A DNA stretch of 64,000 nt from Lateolabrax maculatus. Its lineage: Eukaryota; Chordata; Actinopteri; Acropomatiformes; Lateolabracidae. The stretch spans positions 24,832,001 through 24,896,000 of the forward strand of contig CM062218.1 in the NCBI GenBank assembly GCA_031216445.1, in the 5' to 3' direction. The translations under genes and the position numbers were made by a program. The notes under the pieces were generated by a model. The model had not been told where the DNA came from. It made no database searches and worked only from the letters and a program-made list of their open reading frames with translations. This document shows positions 12,001-25,660 of this stretch, one piece after another (position 1 is the first letter of the stretch; every line of letters starts with the position of its first letter).

Positions 12001-12540
12001 TGAAAAGTCAGTGTCACTGTTTAAGAATATATGGACCTTGTGGACCATAGCTTTAGTTTAATCATACCACATTTATTTTGTTGGTTATATTGTAACAATC
12101 CAGTGTGAACACATATTTAAAACCATATTCCCTAGCAAATGCTTTCAACATTAAAAATGAATGTTTAGAAGAGCATAAATTGCCATGCTGAAGAATGTGT
12201 GTGTGTGTCTTTGTAGGGTACAGCGAGAGACGAGGCCCTAGAATGCACTGTCGGTGTGCTGACAGTTGTCAGTGAAGATAATCCTCATGAGGGTCCAAGT
12301 TCAGTAGACCTCCAGCCCATCTCCACTGCCATCATTCTGGAGGGAGGTATCATCATGGATCATATAAAAAAACTTGCCTCAGGCAGTTTGTCTGTTATTT
12401 GGGCTTACATATGCTTTGCATTTGGATTACCCAAAATGCATGGCAAATACACTCAACTTCATTCAGACTGTGATGCTTGGACTGGGAAAGAAAACCTCCC
12501 ACCAAAACTGTTAACTTTGAAGAACAGTCTACTGGGTTAG
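9015..12540 (+). pseudogene. SAMD3-like C2H2 gene copy 2, disabled
   Basis: Exons are 9015-11191, 11338-11496, 11656-11748 and 12217-12540. It carries all the lesions described for copy 1 plus a private nonsense change, TGG to TAG at 10823-10825, in the SAMD3-like central region just before the second frameshift. With copy 1 it shares a C in the third exon (CGCTCC) where copies 3-9 have T. Confidence 0.85.
9042..9773 (+). CDS. Four-finger C2H2 ORF, copy 2
   Basis: This 243-codon ORF has all eight Cys and eight His finger ligands intact and is identical in protein sequence to copy 1. The start is chosen at MQWLCK; the upstream ATG at 8997 is intronic. It is truncated by the shared TAA at 9771-9773. 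Confidence 0.55.
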   Translation: MQWLCKYCTFCAEKRCFLLKHYRLKHGCHTRISPLPCLYKECLCTFKSFNALKVHLSTWHTQKDLGNVGETAFHCQLCDFVEPCTGADFFTHLRRHLKLKQKVSCPYQGCSFQSNVYSTFNAHKSKEHQDHNKMAFKPEIVSHNVLEVPPPNINIQPEDSAPETDQVEFEVTELNEDVGDLESQLEHNVAAVFLKMSSILNISENALQEVIEQINQIYVLSQPLLHTSVGKILNQHCGDVEDS

Positions 12541-13891
12541 ACCAGTAAAGAGCCATCAGCTGTCAGATAGCACTTTGTAAATTATGCAGCAGTTAATGTT
12601 CTCCTGTTATCAGAGAAAGTTTTATGCTTTCATGCAACTGAGCTGGCTTGTTTATGATCTCAAAAAAAAAAAAAAATTCTATTAAAGTGTACCATGTTAT
12701 GCTAGTATGCTAATGGTGGAAATAGCGCCACCTTGTGTTGCAAAGAGTTGTTAGATAATGTTGTCAGAAAGGAACCTAGCAAGGTTGACCTGTTTACATT
12801 TGTGTTTTGGGAAAACTTTTAATTATAGTAGTTATAATGTAGTACAAATACAAAACCCAAGGAGTGATGTTTTTCTGTGTTGGTTTAAACCTTGGACTGA
12901 TGCTCGCTTTGGGACACAAAAGCATTTGTTGTACTTTCAGTTTTGATCAGAAATGCAATGATTTTGCATGCACTGAAGTCCTGTAATTATCAGGTGTTTA
13001 CCTGTTTAATATTGTGAGACTGTTACATGCATAGAATTAGCTCACAAAAATGTGGTTTTATTTTTGCCATGTCCATGTCATGTTCTACAGTCAAATCAAA
13101 CCACAAGTTTGTTGTTTAGCTGCTGTTTTGTACTTGAATGTACAAGAAAGTGATACTTGGGAACAGAACACTTGAGGCTGAATAATAGATTTAATGCATA
13201 TTGTTATTACAATAGCCTAACAGACATAGATCACACTATGAGCAATTTTGCAACTAGCTTTAAAATACATTAAATATGACAAGAGGATAGAGAACAGTCA
13301 TTTTATTGTTTATTGTAAGGTTATTACATGAGTGATAAAACACACATTTTATATTGGAGAATTGGAATCAAAAGTAACAATATCGAACATTTATTGTTCA
13401 GTCTAGATCTGTCAGTGATGCAATTATTTTTTTAATAAATGTTGTAATGCAGCTGAACAAACCCAGTGAGTGTTCTTTTAAAGTATATGTTTGTGGTGTT
13501 TTTCCCTTTATTAGGTAATAACAGCTAAAATAGATAAGAAATGGGAGAAGGACAAGGACCCATTCAAGGAAATTGGTTTGTTTAATTTAACTGAACTGAA
13601 ATGAACTGAAAAAAAATGAGTGAGTAGTAAGTAGTAGGTATCATAATTCTAAGTGGGGTTAAATTTGTATCAAGCAGTCCACACAAAATGAAAAAATTAA
13701 GTTAACACTAAGCATGGCTATTAAGTTACATGAACTTTTTTTTTTTTTTTTAGTTGTACTACTTGATTTGGTACTGCACACTTAAAATAAACAAGCTTTT
13801 CTAACTCACTATTCTTAAGATTACTTTGCTTAATTTGCAACGAGTTTGCATACTTTTTTTAAGTAAGGTCAACTAATTAGATTTTACAGTG
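12541..13891. other. 3' flank of copy 2
   Basis: Equivalent to 814-2164: A-run and ATTAAA, the exon-like segment (about 13516-13605), poly-T tract, and terminal TTTACAGTG at 13883-13891. No gene is seen. Confidence 0.6.
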
Positions 13892-14762
13892 AGTATACGT
13901 ACACACGTCTCCCGCAGAGCTATGTTGAAAGTCCCTCAATATTCAGTCGAGTATTGGCTAATGACCTGCAACACCTAGACGTGTCCAGTACAGTACTACA
14001 ATATGTAGATGATCTCTTGATATGTAGCACCTCCAAAGCTCAATGTGCACAAGACTCAGTCTCAGCCCTGATGGCTTTAGAAAAGGGGGCTCACAAGGTG
14101 AGTAAAAATAAATTACAGTTTTGCCAGACACAGGTTGAATACTTAGGTAGACAACTCTGTGGCACTAAATGAGCTATAGTGCCCTCACAAATTGAGGCAG
14201 TATCGAAAGCTCCCAAACCACAAACGGTGAGACACATGTCGTCATTTCTGCCATCTCAGCTTTACTAGAAGCCATACACCATCCAAAAGTGTTAGCCATC
14301 ATTAAATGCGTAGCTCATCAAAAAACGAATTCCCTGATAGCTAAAGGCAACAACTTAGCAGATGAAGCTGCAAAACGCATAGCTACACCCACCTGTATAG
14401 GACCACTGCTAGTAGCTGGAGATTGTGAACCACTGACAAACTTATATATATATGATATATATATATATATATATATGAGCTATATATATGTGCTGCTATG
14501 TAATAGCAGCACAACATCAGGCAAGTCCATATGCACATTCTGTATGGGCAAAAAGGGGGGCAAGTATAATCACTGAAGAAGGTCCATCACATGGGCTATG
14601 GCGAAGTGCACATGGACATATTGTCCTCCCAACATCTTTGGTACAGGTTGCTACACGTAGTGCGCATGGTCAGGACCATTGCACAAGTGGGGAGGTGTTG
14701 AGACGCCTTCAAGCAGTCTGGTGGTCACCATTTTTCCGACCTGCGTTTGTAGCTGAGACAAT
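13892..14762 (+). mobile_element. ERV pol fragment E2
   Basis: Same segment as E0, with YVDD near 14002-14013 and the RT stop at 14170-14172. A private synonymous GCC-to-GCT change lies in the RNase H tail near 14369. The TA run is of intermediate length (about 14442-14476). Confidence 0.85.
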
Positions 14763-14882
14763 TTTGCAAGGAAGGTTTTTTTCTGTTGCTCTGGTATTTC
14801 AAGTCTGATACTGCATGTTAGTGTTTTTGTTTTTTGTTTCTATTTTGCCGGGCTTGATGCTAAAATGATCTTTTCTTTTCAG

Positions 14883-17800
14883 ATTTTTCAAGAAGACAAA
14901 AAACTTCCTATGCAGTGGTTGTGTAAGTACTGCACATTTTGTGCTGAAAAGAGGTGCTTCTTACTTAAGCATTACCGCTTAAAACACGGGTGCCACACTC
15001 GAATATCACCACTACCGTGCCTTTATAAGGAGTGCCTGTGCACATTTAAATCTTTCAATGCACTCAAAGTCCACTTATCAACATGGCACACTCAAAAGGA
15101 CCTGGGGAACGTGGGTGAAACTGCTTTCCATTGTCAGCTGTGTGACTTTGTGGAGCCTTGCACTGGAGCTGACTTTTTTACCCATTTACGAAGACATTTG
15201 AAGCTGAAGCAAAAGGTTTCCTGTCCATATCAAGGCTGTAGCTTTCAGAGCAATGTTTATTCAACCTTTAATGCACATAAAAGCAAAGAACATCAAGACC
15301 ACAATAAGATGGCATTCAAACCTGAAATTGTGTCACATAATGTACTTGAGGTACCTCCACCTAATATAAATATTCAACCTGAGGATAGTGCCCCTGAAAC
15401 TGATCAGGTTGAGTTTGAGGTTACTGAGCTCAATGAAGATGTGGGAGACTTGGAGAGTCAGTTGGAACATAATGTAGCTGCTGTTTTTCTGAAAATGTCA
15501 TCGATTCTTAACATCTCTGAAAATGCCCTGCAAGAAGTTATAGAGCAGATCAACCAAATTTATGTGCTTTCACAGCCATTGTTACATACCTCGGTTGGAA
15601 AAATACTAAATCAACATTGTGGAGATGTTGAGGACTCTTAAGTGAGTGAGATAGCTAAAGTATTTACTGAGAATAATGTATTCCTGAAATTCACTTCTAC
15701 TAGGGGGTCATTGTCAACCACTAGCAAGCGAACATCATACATTTGAAAAGAATTCTCAGTGGTGACGCCTATTGAGTTTGTCCTAAAAAATGACAGGCAG
15801 ACAGTTGTGTATATCCCCATACTAAAAATGCTGCAGACATTACTAAACAATGGAGAAATTTTAGATAAGGCCATGTCATCTGAGACAAATTTGTCACAAG
15901 GATACAGATCTCACAGGGATGGTTACCGGTTTAAAGACAATTCTCTCTTGACAGAGGAAGAATTCAGGATTGCTCTTTTCTTGTACATAGATGATTTTGA
16001 GGTGGCTAAGCCCTTGGGAACCTCCAGAAAGAAACACAAGCTGCCATCTACTGGGTACTTGGAAATCTACACCCTAAATATCGCTCCTCTCTTCATTCCA
16101 TTCAGTTTGCTCTACTCATCATCGCTGAAGATGATATCAGGAAGTTGACTTTAAATGAGAGACCACAGTCTATTGAAGAATTAAAAGTGCAACTGGTAGA
16201 TAAACTGTCACTGCAGTATGACTTTAAACTGCAGTATGAAGATCAAGACTTCCATAATGCCCTCTGCAATTTGACTGAAATAACTGATTTACCTGAAAGA
16301 GCTACGCTCAAAATCATCCCTCTTGTGACTCTCCATTTAACCGCATTGTCATCACCCACCACAACATCAGACACTGAGTGCAGCACAGCAGACACTGAGA
16401 TCCTGTCGACAGGAAGAGCATCACCATCGCTAAGACAACAGTGGCCAGATTTCTTTGACATACCCAATTTCTCAGTTGATGTTGACTATAGACTCAGACA
16501 GGCAGATCTTGCCTTTATGAAGGATGGAACACGTATGACTCTACCACGAGATATGAAGCATGACATACTAGAAAAGCTTGCTGAGACGATGTACAGTTTC
16601 AAGGCTTACCCTAAAGATGATGACTTCAGCAGTGTTGCAAAAGCACTAATTAGCAAACACCCCTGCCTCACTGAGCCTGGACCACACAGATGGTATGGCT
16701 GGAAAAACAGCCTTAAATTATCGCACAAAGCTTCAAAAAGCTGGATGTGAGGATGTAGCAATCAATGGAGGCAAAAGAAGTAAAGGCAACCCAGAAGGAG
16801 AATCCTCAAGCAAGAATATCAAACGGCCAAAAAGAGGTGAAGCAAACTACCTACCTAACTTACCTGAAGGACATGATGAAACAAGCCTTGAAAATGCCAG
16901 AAAGGTTCTCGTGGAAGAAATGAAGAAGAAACAACCCAATGGCACTCTCATCTCACAAATGATGGACCAATCATTCCCACTACGCAGACAAGAAATTGTA
17001 GAAAAGGAACCTGCTGTACAGAACATTGTTGAACGATGGCCAGCACTCTTCACAGACAGGTAAACTATTTTTGTTCTCAACCAATAAAATAATGCCTATC
17101 AAAAAGAAATTCAAGGTGTGTGGCTAGAAATCCAAACACACTTGTTGGAATGTTAACACTTCTGCCATCTCTCCATCCCTACCCACCCCTCTCTCTACTT
17201 TTCAGGTGTTTGCTGAGTTCAACAGAATCGCAAGTAAGAATCTTGAGGGAGACTTCTTTGAGGCTCTGGACCAGTATACCCCACGTTTCATTGAACTTTT
17301 CAAAACAAGAAGGGGAACTGTTGGCCAGAAGCTCAGTGAGCTGATGCAGCACATGAGCTGGATGGTAAGTAGGTTAATTTTGCTTTTGATCTGTGTGATA
17401 GTTCATCAATCAAGTTCTAAATGAGATGATCCAGCCCAACCTATTCTATTTCCTGTCTGACTTGTGCTTGTGCCTTGCAAATTACTCTGTTAACTGGTCT
17501 TTTCTCTCTCTGTGTATCATTAGACACCAGACGTGACAGTACTTCGCTCTGTTGTCCTCAAAGGCATTCCTATTTTACTTGGTGACGACTCCAGTGAATT
17601 CTTCAAGACATGCTCTGTAAGTACTTGCACATAAGAAAAAGTTTGGTCTGCATTAAAATAGAACTATATCTGTGCTGACATAGAAGATGTAATTTTATCT
17701 GCACAATATACAATATACATTTTGTACAGTGATTGATGTATTTTGTATGGCAATTCCTCCACAGCTAATCTGAGAGGTATTTAAACAGCCAGTAAATAAA

Positions 17801-18408
17801 AATGAAATTTGCCACATAAACGTTGTACACATTAATTAATTGTAAATCTAAGGAGCAGGAGTCCAGGCTGAAAAGTCAGTGTCACTGTTTAAGAATATAT
17901 GGACCTTGTGGACCATAGCTTTAGTTTAATCATACCACATTTATTTTGTTGGTTATATTGTAACAATCCAGTGTGAACACATATTTAAAACCATATTCCC
18001 TAGCAAATGCTTTCAACATTAAAAATGAATGTTTAGAAGAGCATAAATTGCCATGCTGAAGAATGTGTGTGTGTGTCTTTGTAGGGTACAGCGAGAGACG
18101 AGGCCCTAGAATGCACTGTCGGTGTGCTGACAGTTGTCAGTGAAGATAATCCTCATGAGGGTCCAAGTTCAGTAGACCTCCAGCCCATCTCCACTGCCAT
18201 CATTCTGGAGGGAGGTATCATCATGGATCATATAAAAAAACTTGCCTCAGGCAGTTTGTCTGTTATTTGGGCTTACATATGCTTTGCATTTGGATTACCC
18301 AAAATGCATGGCAAATACACTCAACTTCATTCACACTGTGATGCTTGGACTGGGAAAGAAAACCTCCCACCAAAACTGTTAACTTTGAAGAACAGTCTAC
18401 TGGGTTAG
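14883..18408 (+). pseudogene. SAMD3-like C2H2 gene copy 3, disabled
   Basis: Exons are 14883-17059, 17206-17364, 17524-17616 and 18085-18408. The shared stops and frameshifts are present. A private Asp-to-His change (GAC to CAC, near 18335) lies in the final exon. From this copy onward the third exon reads CGCTCT. Confidence 0.85.
14910..15641 (+). CDS. Four-finger C2H2 ORF, copy 3
   Basis: 243 codons, same protein as copy 1, all finger ligands intact. It ends at the shared TAA 15639-15641. No promoter lies upstream; intron 2 joins ERV pol at 14762. Confidence 0.55.
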   Translation: MQWLCKYCTFCAEKRCFLLKHYRLKHGCHTRISPLPCLYKECLCTFKSFNALKVHLSTWHTQKDLGNVGETAFHCQLCDFVEPCTGADFFTHLRRHLKLKQKVSCPYQGCSFQSNVYSTFNAHKSKEHQDHNKMAFKPEIVSHNVLEVPPPNINIQPEDSAPETDQVEFEVTELNEDVGDLESQLEHNVAAVFLKMSSILNISENALQEVIEQINQIYVLSQPLLHTSVGKILNQHCGDVEDS

Positions 18409-19760
18409 ACCAGTAAAGAGCCATCAGCTGTCAGATAGCACTTTGTAAATTATGCAGCAGTTAATGTTCTCCTGTTATCAGAGAAAGTTTTATGCTTTCA
18501 TGCAACTGAGCTGGCTTGTTTATGATCTCAAAAAAAAAAAAAATTCTATTAAAGTGTACCATGTTATGCTAGTATGCTAATGGTGGAAATAGCGCCACCT
18601 TGTGTTGCAAAGAGTTGTTAGATAATGTTGTCAGAAAGGAACCTAGCAAGGTTGACCTGTTTACATTTGTGTTTTGGGAAAACTTTTAATTATAGTAGTT
18701 ATAATGTAGTACAAATACAAAACCCAAGGAGTGATGTTTTTCTGTGTTGGTTTAAACCTTGGACTGATGCTCGCTTTGGGACACAAAAGCATTTGTTGTA
18801 CTTTCAGTTTTGATCAGAAATGCAATGATTTTGCATGCACTGAAGTCCTGTAATTATCAGGTGTTTACCTGTTTAATATTGTGAGACTGTTACATGCATA
18901 GAATTAGCTCACAAAAATGTGGTTTTATTTTTGCCATGTCCATGTCATGTTCTACAGTCAAATCAAACCACAAGTTTGTTGTTTAGCTGCTGTTTTGTAC
19001 TTGAATGTACAAGAAAGTGATACTTGGGAACAGAACACTTGAGGCTGAATAATAGATTTAATGCATATTGTTATTACAATAGCCTAACAGACATAGATCA
19101 CAATATGAGCAATTTTACAACTAGCTTTAAAATACATTAAATATGACAAGAGGATAGAGAACAGTAATTTTATTGTTTATTGTAAGGTTATTACATGAGT
19201 GATAAAACACACATTTTATATTGGAGAACTGGAATCAAAAGTAACAATATCGAACATTTATTGTTCAGCCTAGATCTGTCAGTGATGCAATTATTTTTTT
19301 TAATAAATGTTGTAATGCAGCTGAACAAACCCAGTGAGTGTTCTTTTAAAGTATATGTTTGTGGTGTTTTTCCCTTTATTAGGTAATAACAGCTAAAATA
19401 GATAAGAAATGGGAGAAGGACAAGGACCCATTCAAGGAAATTGGTTTGTTTAATTTAACTGAACTGAAATGAACTGAAAAAAAATGAGTGAGTAGTAAGT
19501 AGTAGGTATCATAATTCTAAGTGGGGTTAAATTTGTATCAAGCAGTCCACACAAAATGAAAAAATTAAGTTAACACTAAGCATGGCTATTAAGTTACATG
19601 AACTTTTTTTTTTTTTTTTTAGTTGTACTACTTGATTTGGTACTGCACACTTAAAATAAACAAGCTTTTCTAACTCACTATTCTTAAGATTACTTTGCTT
19701 AATTTGCAACGAGTTTGCATACTTTTTTTAAGTAAGGTCAACTAATTAGATTTTACAGTG
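18409..19760. other. 3' flank of copy 3
   Basis: Equivalent to 814-2164. With the next unit it shares CAATATGAGC, an extra T in the T-run before TAATAAATG, and TTCAGCC for TTCAGTC. With the two following flanks it shares TTTTACAAC and CAGTAATTT. It ends TTTACAGTG at 19752-19760. No gene is seen. Confidence 0.6.
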
Positions 19761-20321
19761 AGTATACGTACACACGTCTCCCGCAGAGCTATGTTGAAAG
19801 TCCCTCAATATTCAGTCGAGTATTGGCTAATGACCTGCAACACCTAGACGTGTCCAGTACAGTACTACAATATGTAGATGATCTCTTGATATGTAGCACC
19901 TCCAAAGCTCAATGTGCACAAGACTCAGTCTCAGCCCTGATGGCTTTAGAAAAGGGGGCTCACAAGGTGAGTAAAAATAAATTACAGTTTTGCCAGACAC
20001 AGGTTGAATACTTAGGTAGACAACTCTGTGGCACTAAATGAGCTATAGTGCCCTCACAAATTGAGGCAGTATCGAAAGCTCCCAAACCACAAACGGTGAG
20101 ACACATGTCGTCATTTCTGCCATCTCAGCTTTACTAGAAGCCATACACCATCCAAAAGTGTTAGCCATCATTAAATGCGTAGCTCATCAAAAAACGAATT
20201 CCCTGATAGCTAAAGGCAACAACTTAGCAGATGAAGCCGCAAAACGCATAGCTACACCCACCTGTATAGGACCACTGCTAGTAGCTGGAGATTGTGAACC
20301 ACTGACAAACTTATATATATA

Positions 20322-20380
<59 letters not shown>

Positions 20381-20663
20381 CTATATATATGTGCTGCTAT
20401 GTAATAGCAGCACAACATCAGGCAAGTCCATATGCACATTCTGTATGGGCAAAAAGGGGGGCAAGTATAATCACTGAAGAAGGTCCATCACATGGGCTAT
20501 GGCGAAGTGCACATGGACATATTGTCCTCCCAACATCTTTGGTACAGGTTGCTACACGTAGTGCGCATGGTCAGGACCATTGCACAAGTGGGGAGGTGTT
20601 GAGACGCCTTCAAGCAGTCTGGTGGTCACCATTTTTCCGACCTGCGTTTGTAGCTGAGACAAT
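19761..20663 (+). mobile_element. ERV pol fragment E3
   Basis: Same segment as E0, with YVDD near 19871-19882 and the RT stop at 20039-20041. It holds the longest (TA)n run of the array (about 20311-20377), which accounts for the 5.90 kb period of this unit. Confidence 0.85.
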
Positions 20664-20783
20664 TTTGCAAGGAAGGTTTTTTTCTGTTGCTCTGGTATTT
20701 CAAGTCTGATACTGCATGTTAGTGTTTTTGTTTTTTGTTTCTATTTTGCCGGGCTTGATGCTAAAATGATCTTTTCTTTTCAG

Positions 20784-23700
20784 ATTTTTCAAGAAGACAA
20801 AAAACTTCCTATGCAGTGGTTGTGTAAGTACTGCACATTTTGTGCTGAAAAGAGGTGCTTCTTACTTAAGCATTACCGCTTAAAACACGGGTGCCACACT
20901 CGAATATCACCACTACCGTGCCTTTATAAGGAGTGCCTGTGCACATTTAAATCTTTCAATGCACTCAAAGTCCACTTATCAACATGGCACACTCAAAAGG
21001 ACCTGGGGAACGTGGGTGAAACTGCTTTCCATTGTCAGCTGTGTGACTTTGTGGAGCCTTGCACTGGAGCTGACTTTTTTACCCATTTACGAAGACATTT
21101 GAAGCTGAAGCAAAAGGTTTCCTGTCCATATCAAGGCTGTAGTTTTCAGAGCAATGTTTATTCAACCTTTAATTCACATAAAAGCAAAGAACATCAAGAC
21201 CACAATAAGATGGCATTCAAACCTGAAATTGTGTCACATAATGTACTTGAGGTACCTCCACCTAATATAAATATTCAACCTGAGGATAGTGCCCCTGAAA
21301 CTGATTAGGTTGAGTTTGAGGTTACTGAGCTCAATGAAGATGTGGGAGACTTGGAGAGTCAGTTGGAACATAATGTAGCTGCTGTTTTTCTGAAAATGTC
21401 ATCGATTCTTAACATCTCTGAAAATGCCCTGCAAGAAGTTATAGAGCAGATCAACCAAATTTATGTGCTTTCACAGCCATTGTTACATACCTCGGTTGGA
21501 AAAATACTAAATCAACATTGTGGAGATGTTGAGGACTCTTAAGTGAGTGAGATAGCTAAAGTATTTACTGAGAATAATGTATTCCTGAAATTCACTTCTA
21601 CTAGGGGGTCATTGTCAACCACTAGCAAGCGAACATCATACATTTGAAAAGAATTCTCAGTGGTGACGCCTATTGAGTTTGTCCTAAAAAATGACAGGCA
21701 GACAGTTGTGTATATCCCCATACTAAAAATGCTGCAGACATTACTAAACAATGGAGAAATTTTAGATAAGGCCATGTCATCTGAGACAATTTGTCACAAG
21801 GATACAGATCTCACAGGGATGGTTACCGGTTTAAAGACAATTCTCTCTTGACAGAGGAAGAATTCAGGATTGCTCTTTTCTTGTACATAGATGATTTTGA
21901 GGTGGCTAAGCCCTTGGGAACCTCCAGAAAGAAACACAAGCTGCCATCTACTGGGTACTTGGAAATCTACACCCTAAATATCGCTCCTCTCTTCATTCCA
22001 TTCAGCTTGCTCTACTCATCATCGCTGAAGATGATATCAGGAAGTTGACTTTAAATGAGAGACCACAGTCTATTGAAGAATTAAAAGTGCAACTGGTAGA
22101 TAAACTGTCACTGCAGTATGACTTTAAACTGCAGTATGAAGATCAAGACTTCCATAATGCCCTCTGCAATTTGACTGAAATAACTGATTTACCTGAAAGA
22201 GCTACGCTCAAAATCATCCCTCTTGTGACTCTCCATTTAACCGCATTGTCATCACCCACCACAACATCAGACACTGAGTGCAGCACAGCAGACACTGAGA
22301 TCCTGTCGACAGGAAGAGCATCACCATCGCTAAGACAACAGTGGCCAGATTTCTTTGACATACCCAATTTCTCAGTTGATGTTGACTATAGACTCAGACA
22401 GGCAGATCTTGCCTTTATGAAGGATGGAACACGTATGACTCTACCACGAGATATGAAGCATGACATACTAGAAAAGCTTGCTGAGACGATGTACAGTTTC
22501 AAGGCTTACCCTAAAGATGATGACTTCAGCAGTGTTGCAAAAGCACTAATTAGCAAACACCCCTGCCTCACTGAGCCTGGACCACACAGATGGTGTGGCT
22601 GGAAAAACAGCCTTAAATTATCGCACAAAGCTTCAAAAAGCTGGATGTGAGGATGTAGCAATCAATGGAGGCAAAAGAAGTAAAGGCAACCCAGAAGGAG
22701 AATCCTCAAGCAAGAATATCAAACGGCCAAAAAGAGGTGAAGCAAACTACCTACCTAACTTACCTGAAGGACATGATGAAACAAGCCTTGAAAATGCCAG
22801 AAAGGTTCTCGTGGAAGAAATGAAGAAGAAACAACCCAATGGCACTCTCATCTCACAAATGATGGACCAATCATTCCCACTACGCAGACAAGAAATTGTA
22901 GAAAAGGAACCTGCTGTACAGAACATTGTTGAACGATGGCCAGCACTCTTCACAGACAGGTAAACTATTTTTGTTCTCAACCAATAAAATAATGCCTATC
23001 AAAAAGAAATTCAAGGTGTGTGGCTAGAAATCCAAACACACTTGTTGGAATGTTAACACTTCTGCCATCTCTCCATCCCTACCCACCCCTCTCTCTACTT
23101 TTCAGGTGTTTGCTGAGTTCAACAGAATCGCAAGTAAGAATCTTGAGGGAGACTTCTTTGAGGCTCTGGACCAGTATACCCCACGTTTCATTGAACTTTT
23201 CAAAACAAGAAGGGGAACTGTTGGCCAGAAGCTCAGTGAGCTGATGCAGCACATGAGCTGGATGGTAAGTAGGTTAATTTTGCTTTTGATCTGTGTGATA
23301 GTTCATCAATCAAGTTCTAAATGAGATGATCCAGCCCAACCTATTCTATTTCCTGTCTGACTTGTGCTTGTGCCTTGCAAATTACTCTGTTAACTGGTCT
23401 TTTCTCTCTCTGTGTATCATTAGACACCAGACGTGACAGTACTTCGCTCTGTTGTCCTCAAAGGCATTCCTATTTTACTTGGTGACGACTCCAGTGAATT
23501 CTTCAAGACATGCTCTGTAAGTACTTGCACATAAGAAAAAGTTTGGTCTGCATTAAAATAGAACTATATCTGTGCTGACATAGAAGATGTAATTTTATCT
23601 GCACAATATACAATATACATTTTGTACAGTGATTGATGTATTTTGTATGGCAATTCCTCCACAGCTAATCTGAGAGGTATTTAAACAGCCAGTAAATAAA

Positions 23701-24308
23701 AATGAAATTTGCCACATAAACGTTGTACACATTAATTAATTGTAAATCTAAGGAGCAGGAGTCCAGGCTGAAAAGTCAGTGTCACTGTTTAAGAATATAT
23801 GGACCTTGTGGACCATAGCTTTAGTTTAATCATACCACATTTATTTTGTTGGTTATATTGTAACAATCCAGTGTGAACACATATTTAAAACCATATTCTC
23901 TAGCAAATGCTTTCAACATTAAAAATGAATGTTTAGAAGAGCATAAATTGCCATGCTGAAGAATGTGTGTGTGTGTCTTTGTAGGGTACAGCGAGAGACG
24001 AGGCCCTAGAATGCACTGTCGGTGTGCTGACAGTTGTCAGTGAAGATAATCCTCATGAGGGTCCAAGTTCAGTAGACCTCCAGCCCATCTCCACTGCCAT
24101 CATTCTGGAGGGAGGTATCATCATGGATCATATAAAAAAACTTGCCTCAGGCAGTTTGTCTGTTATTTGGGCTTACATATGCTTTGCATTTGGATTACCC
24201 AAAATGCATGGCAAATACACTCAACTTCATTCAGACTGTGATGCTTGGACTGGGAAAGAAAACCTCCCACCAAAACTGTTAACTTTGAAGAACAGTCTAC
24301 TGGGTTAG
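20784..24308 (+). pseudogene. SAMD3-like C2H2 gene copy 4, disabled
   Basis: Exons are 20784-22959, 23106-23264, 23424-23516 and 23985-24308. Besides the shared lesions it has the private TAG at 21306-21308, a private one-base deletion in an A/T run near 21789 that adds another frameshift, and a Tyr-to-Cys change near 22596. It is the most damaged of the full copies. Confidence 0.85.
20811..21308 (+). pseudogene. C2H2 ORF of copy 4, cut short by a private stop
   Basis: The four fingers are intact, with a private Ala-to-Ser change at residue 122 in finger 4. CAG has become TAG at 21306-21308, ending the ORF after 165 codons and removing the acidic linker's end and the helical segment. The remaining frame is open again to the shared TAA at 21540-21542. 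Confidence 0.7.
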
Positions 24309-25660
24309 ACCAGTAAAGAGCCATCAGCTGTCAGATAGCACTTTGTAAATTATGCAGCAGTTAATGTTCTCCTGTTATCAGAGAAAGTTTTATGCTTTCA
24401 TGCAACTGAGCTGGCTTGTTTATGATCTCAAAAAAAAAAAAAATTCTATTAAAGTGTACCATGTTATGCTAGTATGCTAATGGTGGAAATAGCGCCACCT
24501 TGTGTTGCAAAGAGTTGTTAGATAATGTTGTCAGAAAGGAACCTAGCAAGGTTGACCTGTTTACATTTGTGTTTTGGGAAAACTTTTAATTATAGTAGTT
24601 ATAATGTAGTACAAATACAAAACCCAAGGAGTGATGTTTTTCTGTGTTGGTTTAAACCTTGGACTGATGCTCGCTTTGGGACACAAAAGCATTTGTTGTA
24701 CTTTCAGTTTTGATCAGAAATGCAATGATTTTGCATGCACTGAAGTCCTGTAATTATCAGGTGTTTACCTGTTTAATATTGTGAGACTGTTACATGCATA
24801 GAATTAGCTCACAAAAATGTGGTTTTATTTTTGCCATGTCCATGTCATGTTCTACAGTCAAATCAAACCACAAGTTTGTTGTTTAGCTGCTGTTTTGTAC
24901 TTGAATGTACAAGAAAGTGATACTTGGGAACAGAACACTTGAGGCTGAATAATAGATTTAATGCATATTGTTATTACAATAGCCTAACAGACATAGATCA
25001 CAATATGAGCAATTTTACAACTAGCTTTAAAATACATTAAATATGACAAGAGGATAGAGAACAGTAATTTTATTGTTTATTGTAAGGTTATTACATGAGT
25101 GATAAAACACACATTTTATATTGGAGAATTGGAATCAAAAGTAACAATATCGAACATTTATTGTTCAGCCTAGATCTGTCAGTGATGCAATTATTTTTTT
25201 TAATAAATGTTGTAATGCAGCTGAACAAACCCAGTGAGTGTTCTTTTAAAGTATATGTTTGTGGTGTTTTTCCCTTTATTAGGTAATAACAGCTAAAATA
25301 GATAAGAAATGGGAGAAGGACAAGGACCCATTCAAGGAAATTGGTTTGTTTAATTTAACTGAACTGAAATGAACTGAAAAAAAATGAGTGAGTAGTAAGT
25401 AGTAGGTATCATAATTCTAAGTGGGGTTAAATTTGTATCAAGCAGTCCACACAAAATGAAAAAATTAAGTTAACACTAAGCATGGCTATTAAGTTACATG
25501 AACTTTTTTTTTTTTTTTTTAGTTGTACTACTTGATTTGGTACTGCACACTTAAAATAAACAAGCTTTTCTAACTCACTATTCTTAAGATTACTTTGCTT
25601 AATTTGCAACGAGTTTGCATACTTTTTTTAAGTAAGGTCAACTAATTAGATTTTACAGTG
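24309..25660. other. 3' flank of copy 4
   Basis: Equivalent to 814-2164. It carries the same flank variants as the preceding unit (CAATATGAGC, extra T, TTCAGCC), which shows that the two units descend from a common duplication or exchange. It ends TTTACAGTG at 25652-25660. Confidence 0.6.
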
